From Hydrogenophaga sp. (lineage in GTDB: Bacteria; Pseudomonadota; Gammaproteobacteria; Burkholderiales; Burkholderiaceae_C): DNA of 12,225 nucleotides. Under the pieces are notes generated by a model. It had not been told where the DNA came from, ran no database searches, and worked only from the letters and a program-made list of their open reading frames with translations. Shown here in pieces: positions 1 through 5,578 of this stretch (within the stretch, counting starts at the first letter, position 1; the number at the start of each line of letters is the position of its first letter). Both the position numbers and the translations under genes were made by a program. The DNA is taken from the NCBI GenBank assembly GCA_030684755.1, contig JAUXXN010000295.1, positions 1 through 12,225 on the forward strand, written 5' to 3'.

Positions 1-549
1 GCCAAACAGCAACACCGGTGCCTGCGCGTGGTGCAGGGCGGCCAGCGCCTGGCGCTGTTCATCGCTCAAATCGTGGCCGTCGCTGGCGGCCTGGGCTGGC
101 GCGGAGGTGGTTGGGTTCTGGTTTGGGGTGTGGGTTGCTGCGGTGGTTGGTGCGGTGGTTTTGACGGCCTGGGCGGCCTTGGCCTGCCGTTTCAAGCGCC
201 GCGCCAGTTGTTCGTTGCTCAGCTCGCGCAGCTGCGGCGGCAGCGCGGCCAGGGCCACCTCGCCCAGGCTGCGCTGGTAATACTGCGCGGCAAACTTCAC
301 CAACTGGCGCCAGCGCGCGTTCAGCGGCGGCACGTCCAGCACACTGGCCACGTCCTTGGTTTGCGCTTCGGTCAAGCCCTCGGGCGGCTCGGTGGCGCAT
401 TCCCACACCACGCCCAACACCTCGCGCTTGCCCAGCGGCACGCGCACCAACGTACCCGGCGCAAGCAACAGCTCACTTCGGTAACTGAGGCTCGCACCCA
501 CACCGCTGTGGGCCGGGGTGGCCACCACCACATTGGGCCAAAAAGTCAT
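1..549 (-). CDS. priA: Primosomal protein N' (PriA helicase), N-terminal part, cut by window edge
   Basis: PriA is the DNA helicase that recognises stalled or recombination-made forks and reloads the replisome. 183 codons are visible. Residues 6-52 match the 3'-DNA-binding domain (core VRVPLGKREVLGVVW at 35-49). Residues 76-118 look like the winged-helix region, with LVKFAAQYYQRSLGEVALAALP. Residues 119-160 are a low-complexity Ala/Thr/Pro linker, after which LSDEQRQALAAL (161-172) opens the helicase domain. The sequence stops at VLLFG, where the Walker A motif should follow. The ATG at 549 is the only ATG in frame nearby. The frame stays open upstream and encodes FDSSTEEDPLN just before the Met, but without another start codon. 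The ribosome binding site is weak. hemE lies upstream in the same orientation, 790 bp away, which is unusually far for neighbouring housekeeping genes. Family assignment is confident from the motif and domain order. Confidence 0.88.
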   Translation of the reverse strand, partial: MTFWPNVVVATPAHSGVGASLSYRSELLLAPGTLVRVPLGKREVLGVVWECATEPPEGLTEAQTKDVASVLDVPPLNARWRQLVKFAAQYYQRSLGEVALAALPPQLRELSNEQLARRLKRQAKAAQAVKTTAPTTAATHTPNQNPTTSAPAQAASDGHDLSDEQRQALAALHHAQAPVLLFG

Positions 550-574
550 GTTGAGCGGGTCTTCTTCGGTCGAA

Positions 575-609
575 CTGTCAAAGAACGATGCAAGTCGTTG
601 ATTTGACAG
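575..609 (-). promoter_or_regulatory. Hairpin in the priA 5' leader
   Basis: CTGTCAAA (575-582) pairs with TTTGACAG (602-609). Inside it AACGA (584-588) pairs with TCGTT (595-599) around a six-base loop. The result is a two-part stem interrupted by a 1x2 internal loop, 26 bp before the priA ATG. Its right arm is also the beginning of repeat copy A; copy B keeps that arm but not the left one. It could be a leader structure or a protein-binding palindrome. Function is inferred only from position. Confidence 0.4.
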
Positions 610-634
610 GGGATCCAGACATATCCAGAAATTC

Positions 635-643
635 TGTGGATAA
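635..643 (-). promoter_or_regulatory. DnaA box (copy A, proximal)
   Basis: TGTGGATAA here is TTATCCACA on the minus strand, the exact high-affinity DnaA 9-mer. It is conserved with its flanks at 1036-1044 in copy B. Confidence 0.7.
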
Positions 644-684
644 CTTTGTTGATAGATTGTGTTGGAGCCTCTGAAGGCCTTACG

Positions 685-697
685 AATCAAGGGCTTG
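685..697 (+). promoter_or_regulatory. IHF-consensus site (copy A, first)
   Basis: AATCAAGGGCTTG fits WATCAANNNNTTR exactly. It is unchanged in copy B at 1086-1098. IHF bends DNA at many origins and promoters; its action here is inferred. Confidence 0.5.
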
Positions 698-740
698 CTT
701 AAACTGCCTGAATAACGGGCAAAAAAGCAAAGTCTATATA

Positions 741-753
741 AATCAATAGCTTA
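741..753 (+). promoter_or_regulatory. IHF-consensus site (copy A, second)
   Basis: AATCAATAGCTTA fits WATCAANNNNTTR exactly. The matching bases are kept in copy B (1142-1154) although three of the unconstrained positions changed, as selection for the site would predict. Confidence 0.5.
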
Positions 754-822
754 CACAACTTCATGACCATGGCCTGTTCGGTTGCTGGCGGAGCGAAAGC
801 GGCTGGGGCGGATCAAGAATTT

Positions 823-831
823 TGTGTATAA
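823..831 (-). promoter_or_regulatory. DnaA box (copy A, distal)
   Basis: TGTGTATAA is TTATACACA on the minus strand and fits TTATNCACA. It starts 188 bp from the proximal box. Copy B has its own TTATNCACA box at almost the same distance, 189 bp (1225-1233). The flanks resemble each other: TTTTGTGYATAAGTG followed by a TCAAGYCC block. Confidence 0.6.
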
Positions 832-1035
832 GTGTGACCCCTCAAGTCCGACCGTTGCGTTCTGTGCTACGGACCCACACGGTTGCGGGGCTTTGCACAT
901 GAAAACAGCGTTGCCGACTTGGGCCTGCTGTGCTTTGCGCTGTTTGGTATCCAACCCGGTCCATCTTCAGGTTGACGTGCAGAAAGCGCTGTAAGTCATT
1001 GATTTGACAGTGCATCCCGACATATCCAGAAAATC

Positions 1036-1044
1036 TGTGGATAA
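1036..1044 (-). promoter_or_regulatory. DnaA box (copy B, proximal)
   Basis: TGTGGATAA, which is TTATCCACA on the minus strand. Identical to the copy A box, with the following 12 bases (1045-1056) also identical. Confidence 0.7.
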
Positions 1045-1085
1045 CTTTGTTGATAGCTTGTGTTTGCACCCCGGGAGCCCTTACA

Positions 1086-1098
1086 AATCAAGGGCTTG
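1086..1098 (+). promoter_or_regulatory. IHF-consensus site (copy B, first)
   Basis: AATCAAGGGCTTG, an exact WATCAANNNNTTR match identical to copy A 685-697. Confidence 0.5.
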
Positions 1099-1141
1099 CT
1101 TAAACTGCCTTTTTTAAGGGCAAAAAAACAAATCCTATATA

Positions 1142-1154
1142 AATCAACCACTTA
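1142..1154 (+). promoter_or_regulatory. IHF-consensus site (copy B, second)
   Basis: AATCAACCACTTA, an exact WATCAANNNNTTR match. It is the counterpart of 741-753 with changed spacer bases. Confidence 0.5.
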
Positions 1155-1169
1155 GGGTGTTGCTCTGTC

Positions 1170-1192
1170 TTTCAGCAAAGCCTTTGCTGAAA
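1170..1192. repeat. Perfect 10-bp inverted repeat in the priA-hemE intergenic region
   Basis: TTTCAGCAAA (1170-1179) and TTTGCTGAAA (1183-1192) are perfect reverse complements around a GCC loop. No T run follows on either strand, so it is a poor intrinsic terminator. It lies between the A+T-rich part of copy B and its distal DnaA box, and has no counterpart in copy A. A binding palindrome, or a transcript end for hemE 147 bp upstream, are both possible. Confidence 0.5.
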
Positions 1193-1224
1193 CAGCTTGG
1201 CTGGGCGCCCCGCTGGCAAAGTTT

Positions 1225-1233
1225 TGTGCATAA
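1225..1233 (-). promoter_or_regulatory. DnaA box (copy B, distal)
   Basis: TGTGCATAA is TTATGCACA on the minus strand and fits TTATNCACA. It is the fourth such box in about 600 bp, all in the same orientation. Confidence 0.6.
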
Positions 1234-1300
1234 GTGGGGTTTGTCAAGCCCAGGATTTGCAAATTTTTGTGTTAAGAGTTGCTCGGTCGCTGTTGCAGGC

Positions 1301-1327
1301 TGGCCCAGCTTGCTGTGGCTGGGGCCA
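1301..1327 (-). terminator. Possible hemE 3' hairpin
   Basis: TGGCCCAGC (1301-1309) pairs with GCTGGGGCCA (1318-1327) with one bulged G and an eight-base loop, 12 bp after the hemE stop. There is no T tract after it in the direction of hemE transcription, so it is at best a hairpin that stabilises the message end. Confidence 0.3.
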
Positions 1328-1338
1328 GTCGGGCGGTT

Positions 1339-2442
1339 TCAGCCCTGCGCGCGCAAGCGTTTGGAATGGTTGTGCACAGCATCCACTAGGGCCGACACAT
1401 GCTCGGGCGGTGTGAACTGGCTGATGCCATGGCCCAGGTTGAAAATATGCGTAGCACCAACGCCCGGGCCTTGGTGGGGCTTGCCAAAGCTCTCCAGCAC
1501 GGCGGCCACTTCGGCGTCAATCTGCGCGGGTTGGGCAAACAACACGTTGGGGTCGATGTTGCCCTGCAAGGCCTTGCCGTTCGGGCCTTCGCCCACCAAG
1601 GCGCGGGCTTTGGCCAGGTTCACCGTCCAGTCCAAGCCCAGCGCGTTGCAGTCCAAGTCCTTCATCTCGTCCAGCCACAGGCCGCCGCCCTTGGTGAACA
1701 CAATGCGCGGAATCGTCACGCCGTCTTTTTCGCGCTTCAGTTGCGCCAACACCCGCTTGGTGTAAGTCAAGCTGAACTGCTGGAACTTGCCGTCGGCCAG
1801 CACGCCGCCCCAGCTGTCAAACACCATCACCGCCTGCGCGCCGGCGTCAAGTTGCGCGTTCAGGTACGTGGCCACCGCGTCTGCGTTGATGGCCAAAATG
1901 CGGTGCATCAGGTCCGGGCGGCTGTACATCAGTGTTTTCACCGCGCGGTAGTCGTCCGAGCCGCCGCCCTCCACCATGTAGCAAGCCAGCGTCCAGGGGC
2001 TGCCCGAAAAACCAATCAGCGGCACCCGGCCATTCAAGGCCTTACGGATGCTGGTCACCGCGTCAAACACGTAGCGCAGCTTCTCCATATCGGGCACAGC
2101 CAGCGCGTCCACGTCGGCTTCGGTGCGCACCGTTTTCTGAAACTTCGGGCCTTCGCCCAGCGCAAAAGACAGGCCCAGGCCCATCGCGTCGGGCACCGTC
2201 AAAATGTCCGAAAACAAAATCGCCGCGTCCAGCGCGTAGCGCTCCAGCGGTTGCAGCGTCACCTCGGTGGCGTAGTCCACGTTGGTCGCTAGCCCCATGA
2301 AACTGCCCGCTTGTGCCCGCGTGGCGCGGTATTCGGGCAGGTATCGCCCGGCCTGGCGCATCAGCCACACGGGCGTGTAGTCGGTGGCCTGGCGCAAGCA
2401 AGCGCGCAAAAAGGTGTCGTTCTGCAAGGGGGCGAAGCTCAT
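1339..2442 (-). CDS. hemE: Uroporphyrinogen decarboxylase
   Basis: This cytoplasmic enzyme removes the four acetate carboxyls of uroporphyrinogen III to give coproporphyrinogen III in haem synthesis. It has 367 residues, near the usual length for the family. The first family signature, [15 protein letters not shown], is at 24-38. The catalytic Asp is D79 in ILFSDIL. The second signature, GFSGSPWTL, is at 144-152. The conserved C-terminal FNLGHG motif is at 334-339. The protein looks complete and functional. The start at 2442 gives the expected N-terminus [15 protein letters not shown], although no good ribosome binding site precedes it. hemE and priA share orientation but are separated by the DnaA/IHF-rich repeats. 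In alphaproteobacteria hemE is the classical neighbour of the chromosome origin, which makes the flanking DNA notable. Confidence 0.97.
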   Translation of the reverse strand: MSFAPLQNDTFLRACLRQATDYTPVWLMRQAGRYLPEYRATRAQAGSFMGLATNVDYATEVTLQPLERYALDAAILFSDILTVPDAMGLGLSFALGEGPKFQKTVRTEADVDALAVPDMEKLRYVFDAVTSIRKALNGRVPLIGFSGSPWTLACYMVEGGGSDDYRAVKTLMYSRPDLMHRILAINADAVATYLNAQLDAGAQAVMVFDSWGGVLADGKFQQFSLTYTKRVLAQLKREKDGVTIPRIVFTKGGGLWLDEMKDLDCNALGLDWTVNLAKARALVGEGPNGKALQGNIDPNVLFAQPAQIDAEVAAVLESFGKPHQGPGVGATHIFNLGHGISQFTPPEHVSALVDAVHNHSKRLRAQG

Positions 2443-2657
2443 GGGGGTATCCGGTTGCGGTCGTCGAAGGGAAGGGGGGATTATCCCGCGTGGGGCGGGA
2501 GGCGGTTTTGCGCTGGCGCAGAACGGGTGCTTCAGGGTGTACGCAAGCCGCAGCCCTTACGCACACCCGGCAAGGCCGGGCAACAGCGCCATGGCAGTTT
2601 TTGCAAACCCTGTTTGGCGGCAGACGAAGCAAGACATCACTGGGCGTTTCAACCGGG
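2443..2657. other. Gene-free hemE upstream region with a perfect hairpin
   Basis: I see no gene here. CCCGGC (2566-2571) and GCCGGG (2575-2580) form a perfect six-base stem around AAG, about 125 bp before the hemE start on its leader side. CCCGC (2485-2489) and GCGGG (2495-2499) form a weaker one. The hemE promoter should lie here, but no convincing -35/-10 pair is visible. The region also marks the border between housekeeping DNA and the decayed restriction locus. Confidence 0.4.
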
Positions 2658-2669
2658 TCAATAACCCGG
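2653..2669 (-). terminator. Hairpin over the stop codon of the res remnant
   Basis: CCGGGT (2653-2658) and ACCCGG (2664-2669) form a perfect stem with loop CAATA, and the stem includes the TGA stop at 2658-2660. No U tract follows, so termination is uncertain. Confidence 0.25.
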
Positions 2670-2963
2670 CAAATTCTCAACCCGAAAAATCTGGTCTTCC
2701 TCATTTCTTCCCGTGCTTGGGAAGTGTTTGACGGTCATGAATCGTCCACCAGCGTCTTGCACCAGCATCAGGGGCACGCCATACAACTTGTGTCTAGCCA
2801 GCACTTTGTCGATGGTGTTGTCACCGTTGAGGATGTGATTGCCCTTGGTCTCGACCAATATCAGGCCACCGCCCGCCGTGCGCCCTGCGACCTTGATGGC
2901 GAAGTCGGGAAAATAGCGGTCACCGCTGGGCATCACAATGCCCAGCGCCAGCGCTGGCGTGCA
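2658..2963 (-). pseudogene. C-terminal remnant of a type III restriction (Res) helicase-nuclease
   Basis: About 92 residues read from a GTG at 2936; the frame is open from 2963. They resemble the C-terminal nuclease end of DEAD/DEAH-box Res subunits. YFPDF (8-12) and LVETK (27-31) form an intact PD-(D/E)XK pair, followed by NHILNGDNTIDKVLARHK, a stretch typical of that end. The helicase motor that should precede it is absent, and a TGA at 2964-2966 closes the frame, so this is a 3' fragment. It overlaps the tail of the DUF2442 gene by 44 bp, which suggests a deletion joined the two. Alone it has no DNA-translocation motor and probably no restriction activity. Assignment rests on motif recognition and on the mod remnant upstream in the same operon order. 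Confidence 0.7.
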
Positions 2964-3192
2964 TCAATTCCAGCAAAAACTCAGGCGCCAAATCAGCACC
3001 GTTTTGCCAAGCCACCGTGCGCATGACCGGATGCTGATAAGCTGTTGAAAACAATTCTGGCGCGCGCAGCGCCTCAAACACCTCGCCCTCCAACTCGTTG
3101 GACAAATCAACCACACCAGCCTCGCCATTGTTAAAGCGCAGGGACAAGCGGTAGCCGGGGAGAGGGGTCACTTCGGTGGTGTGCAAAATCAT
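2920..3192 (-). CDS. DUF2442 family protein
   Basis: This 90-residue protein has the DUF2442 pattern: YRLSLRFNNGEAGVVDLS near the N-terminus, a variable middle, and WQNGADLAPEFLLEL at the end. The core is complete through LLEL. The last 14 residues (from MHASAGAG) run into the res remnant and may be a junction-made tail in place of the original end. The ATG at 3192 has GGAG about eight bases upstream and starts five bases after the DUF4160 stop, so the two are one transcription unit. DUF4160-DUF2442 gene pairs recur in bacteria and have been suggested to be toxin-antitoxin-like. No activity can be read from this sequence. Confidence 0.8.
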   Translation of the reverse strand: MILHTTEVTPLPGYRLSLRFNNGEAGVVDLSNELEGEVFEALRAPELFSTAYQHPVMRTVAWQNGADLAPEFLLELMHASAGAGHCDAQR

Positions 3193-3197
3193 GGTGT

Positions 3198-3455
3198 TTA
3201 CTCCAAAGGTTCAATGGGATTCAGAGGTTTTTTGGCCAAGGCCAGTTCCCAATCTGCCGCCAGTTCGTCGCGGTGCAGAGCCAGCCATTCGCGTACCAAG
3301 GACAAGGCGCGCCGTGGCAGATCGCCGGCATAAACCTTGCCATCCAGCGTAATCAGTGCCTCGTGTTCACCGTACACGGCATGAAAGTGCATGGGCGGGT
3401 GTTCACGCCAGTTCATGTAAATCACGATGCCAAAAAAGCGAGAAATTTCGGGCAT
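3198..3455 (-). CDS. DUF4160 family protein
   Basis: This 85-residue protein starts MPEISRFFGIVIYMNWREH, then PPMHFHAVYGEHEALI, the hallmark of DUF4160 with its HPPMHFH core. I chose the ATG at 3455 over one 60 bases upstream because AGGAGGT lies five bases before it and because the family begins with MPEISRF. That ribosome binding site is the strongest in the window and sits in the gap after the mod stop codon (3469). The gene looks intact while both flanking restriction-modification genes are destroyed. With the DUF2442 gene it forms a tight pair, possibly toxin-antitoxin-like. The His-rich HPPMHFH motif could bind metal or be catalytic, but this is inference. Confidence 0.83.
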   Translation of the reverse strand: MPEISRFFGIVIYMNWREHPPMHFHAVYGEHEALITLDGKVYAGDLPRRALSLVREWLALHRDELAADWELALAKKPLNPIEPLE

Positions 3456-3468
3456 GACGCACCTCCTT

Positions 3469-4124
3469 TTAAATGTCCAGGCTTCCCGCCAACTTTCCGC
3501 CAGCGCGGGCACCAAAGCGGTTCACCAAAAACGCCGGAATCGGCTCGAACGACACACGCGGATCGGTCATGCGCTGCGCCAGCAAGGCCGGTTGCCAGGA
3601 ATACACCACGGCCTGCCCAGCGCCATGGATGGCTGTTTGCAGTGCCTCCAGCATGGCTTCAGACACCTTGGGTAAATAGACCACCAAAGTGCGTTTGCCT
3701 TGTGCCGTTTGCATGGGCCATGCGGCCTGATAGGGTGACAGGGCCATGTCGTGAATCAGTTGCAGCGCTGTCCATATTTGCGCGTGCTGGATGCCGCGAA
3801 ACACCGTGGCCGCCGGAATGCGCCGACACCGCAGGTAGGCAAAACCACCGCCCAGCCCGGCGGTCGCTTCACCCTTTTTGGTGGTGTAGCCGGTCACCAC
3901 GCGCCGCACCCGTTCGGCGCACACGTCACGGCACAAATTTTTGTCGGGTGCGTCTGCTGTGGCCTCGGTGCTGGACACCAGAATGAAGCGGCGCCCATTT
4001 TGATCGACAGATCATGGTCAATTTCGTCACGCTCCCAGACCAAACCAAAATGGGGCCTGCGGTCCCGTTCGCGCAGCAGGCGCACGAGTTGTTCTTTGGA
4101 ATAGTCGTCGTAGTTGTCGGCCAT
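3469..4124 (-). pseudogene. Type III DNA methyltransferase (mod) gene with catalytic core deleted
   Basis: Two pieces of one adenine-specific methyltransferase lie in different frames. From the ATG at 4124 the N-terminus reads MADNYDDYSKEQLVRLL then FGLVWERDEIDHD, a typical Mod start. It leaves homology at about 4010. From there another frame reads NGRRFILVSSTEATADAPDK, CRDVCAERVRRV and GLGGGFAYLR through to the TAA at 3469-3471, a typical Mod C-terminus. The several hundred residues between are missing, including the DPPY and FxGxG methyltransferase motifs. The junction region contains GATC twice, 8 bp apart, so short-homology deletion is possible. No methyltransferase activity is expected. 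It is the first gene of the mod-DUF4160-DUF2442-res order. Confidence 0.8.
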
Positions 4125-4221
4125 CGAAGGGCAATCAGAAGGGTTGAAGCCGAGGCAGTTTAGCCCAGCCCTACCGCAGGATTGGGCTGTCTTGGCGGTG
4201 AACCCGCGCCGAGAAACCACA

Positions 4222-4245
4222 TGGGGGTGGTTGCATGTGCCCCCA
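4222..4245 (-). terminator. Possible terminator hairpin after the diguanylate cyclase gene
   Basis: TGGGGG (4222-4227) pairs with CCCCCA (4240-4245) over a 12-base loop, 11 bp after the stop at 4256. The stem is perfect, but no T tract follows in the direction of transcription. Confidence 0.3.
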
Positions 4246-4255
4246 GCCATGGCGG

Positions 4256-5538
4256 CTATGCATTGGCCACGGTGGTGCCTGGCTCGTCGGTGGCGTTGTG
4301 TTTGAGCGGGAGGCCGTTGCCTGCATCTCTATCGGACAGCACCACCCGGTTGCGTCCTTGGTTTTTGGCTTGGTACAGGGCCGCATCTGCGGCCTGCATT
4401 TGGCTGTTGCGTTCGTCCCGGTTGGTGGGAATTTTCACCGCCACGCCCAGGCTGACCGTGACCACCTTGGCCACGGGTGAATGGTTGTGCTCCATACCCA
4501 TGGCCTCGATGTTGGCGCGTATGGCCTCGGCCATGGCCAGGGTCTGGAGCACGCTGGCCCCGGCATCACCACCACAAATTCTTCCCCGCCGTAGCGGGCC
4601 ACAAGTTCACCGGCCCGGCGCACCGTGGCCCGCAGCACTTCGCCCACCCGGCGCAGGCATTCGTCGCCTTGCTGGTGTCCGTAATGGTCGTTGTAGGCTT
4701 TGAAATGGTCCACGTCGAGCATGATGACCGCCAACGGCGATGTCTGGCGCAAGGCGCGTTGCCACTCTTCGGCCCACACCACATCGAAGCGGCGGCGGTT
4801 GGCCAGTTGGGTCAGACCATCGGTGACGCTCAGGATTTCCAGCTGGTGGTTCACCGCCTTCAGCGCCTGGGTGCGCTGTTGCACCTTGTTCTCCAGTTCG
4901 GTGTTGGACAAGGCCAGGGCCGCGCGCAGCCGCGACTGCTCGGTCAACTCGGCCTGCAAGCGTTTGGAGTAGCGCCAGCCGGTCCACAGCAACAGCAGCA
5001 CCGCAGCCAACCGCAGTGCCAGGGTGAGCAGGCGCATTTGCTTGTGCTCGCGGTCGGTGTTGGTCAGCTCAATGGTCAGTGCTCCCACCGCCGATTCGCT
5101 GTTGATTTCGTAGAGTTTGAGCGCCATGCCGTAGTCATTGGCCAACAGCGTTTGAAAGGCCTCGGACCAGCGGTCTTGCCGCATGAGTTCAAACACCGCC
5201 GTTTCCACCGCTCGCAAAGCCCGCTGCTCCTCGTTCAGGGCTTGCACATCGCTGGCCAGCACCATGGACTGGGTCTGATCCATCATTTCTCGCATGGTGG
5301 CCTCCAGCTCGGCCAGCAACGAGGGGTAGCTGGCCGCGCGCAGGCTGTTCTTTTCCAGCACGGCCGTGGCCACGGCATTGGTGAGCCCTTGGTTGAGTCG
5401 GAGCATGCGCTCCAACCCCAGCTGGATGCGCACAGACTGGTTGTGGCGCTGTTCGGCTTTGAAGTCGGTGTAAAAGCCGCCCGCAAAAGCCAGCAACAAC
5501 AAGCCGATGGCCACATGGATACTGCTTATAAAGCGCAT
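4256..5538 (-). pseudogene. Membrane diguanylate cyclase (GGDEF), split by a single-base frameshift
   Basis: The gene would encode an enzyme making cyclic di-GMP from two GTP. From the ATG at 5538: TM helix 6-23, a periplasmic sensor region of about 140 residues, TM helix about 169-188, a coiled-coil linker 193-236, then the GGDEF domain from SVTDGLTQLANRRRF. Metal-site residues are in LDVDHF (D275). The active-site motif is GGEEF (317-321). The inhibitory site has RAGE (308-311) where RxxD is usual. After VVVMPG the frame turns to Trp/Pro-rich nonsense. The proper continuation, ASVLQTLAMAEAIR to ALYQAKNQGRNRV, lies one frame over and ends at 4256. Adding one C to the run at 4558-4561 restores 427 residues with normal domain spacing. 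So it is either a recent mutation or a sequencing error. It lies 40 bp after the substrate-binding protein gene, in one operon. Confidence 0.88.
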
Positions 5539-5578
5539 GGCGTGCGGGCCCGCAATGGACCAGAGGAGGGGTGGAGCG

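Larger units (their letters stand above)
592..753. repeat. Direct repeat copy A of the priA-hemE intergenic unit (DnaA/IHF-rich)
   Basis: This 162-bp segment aligns without gaps to 993-1154, with about 25 mismatches (about 85% identity by hand count). The best conserved blocks are ATATCCAGAA, the TGTGGATAACTTTGTTGATAG block, AATCAAGGGCTTGCTTAAACTGCC and TATATAAATCAA. Besides a perfect DnaA 9-mer at 635-643 there is a weaker box, TGTTGATAG, at 647-655 (two mismatches), in helical phase 12 bp on. 711-750 is strongly A+T-rich against a GC-rich background. The spacing and the conserved binding sites suggest a duplicated functional unit rather than a mobile-element trace. No inverted ends or coding frame are seen. 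Confidence 0.85.
993..1154. repeat. Direct repeat copy B of the priA-hemE intergenic unit (DnaA/IHF-rich)
   Basis: This is the second copy, 401 bp from copy A. It carries a perfect DnaA box at 1036-1044, the weak box TGTTGATAG at 1048-1056, two IHF-consensus sites and the A+T-rich run at about 1109-1149, with TTTTTTAAGGG, seven As and TATATAAATC. Mismatches to copy A cluster in two short stretches (copy A 664-677 and 710-716) outside the recognisable binding sites, so the sites are better preserved than the spacers. Confidence 0.85.

Noticed and set aside
28..606. Rightward 192-residue frame at the left edge
   Set aside because: It is the antisense shadow of priA. It is rich in His/Gln/Arg and has no domain signal, while the minus strand gives clear PriA motifs.
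751..1069. Short frames on both strands across the DnaA/IHF repeats
   Set aside because: They lack ribosome binding sites, contradict one another in the same DNA, and cross the repeats without conserved reading frame between copies.
592..1154. Repeats as a CRISPR array or insertion-sequence ends
   Set aside because: There are only two long diverged direct copies, with no short regular repeats and spacers, no terminal inverted repeats and no transposase.
1399..2300. Long rightward frames over hemE (297 and 122 residues)
   Set aside because: Antisense to a fully convincing HemE; composition typical of shadow frames in GC-rich genes.
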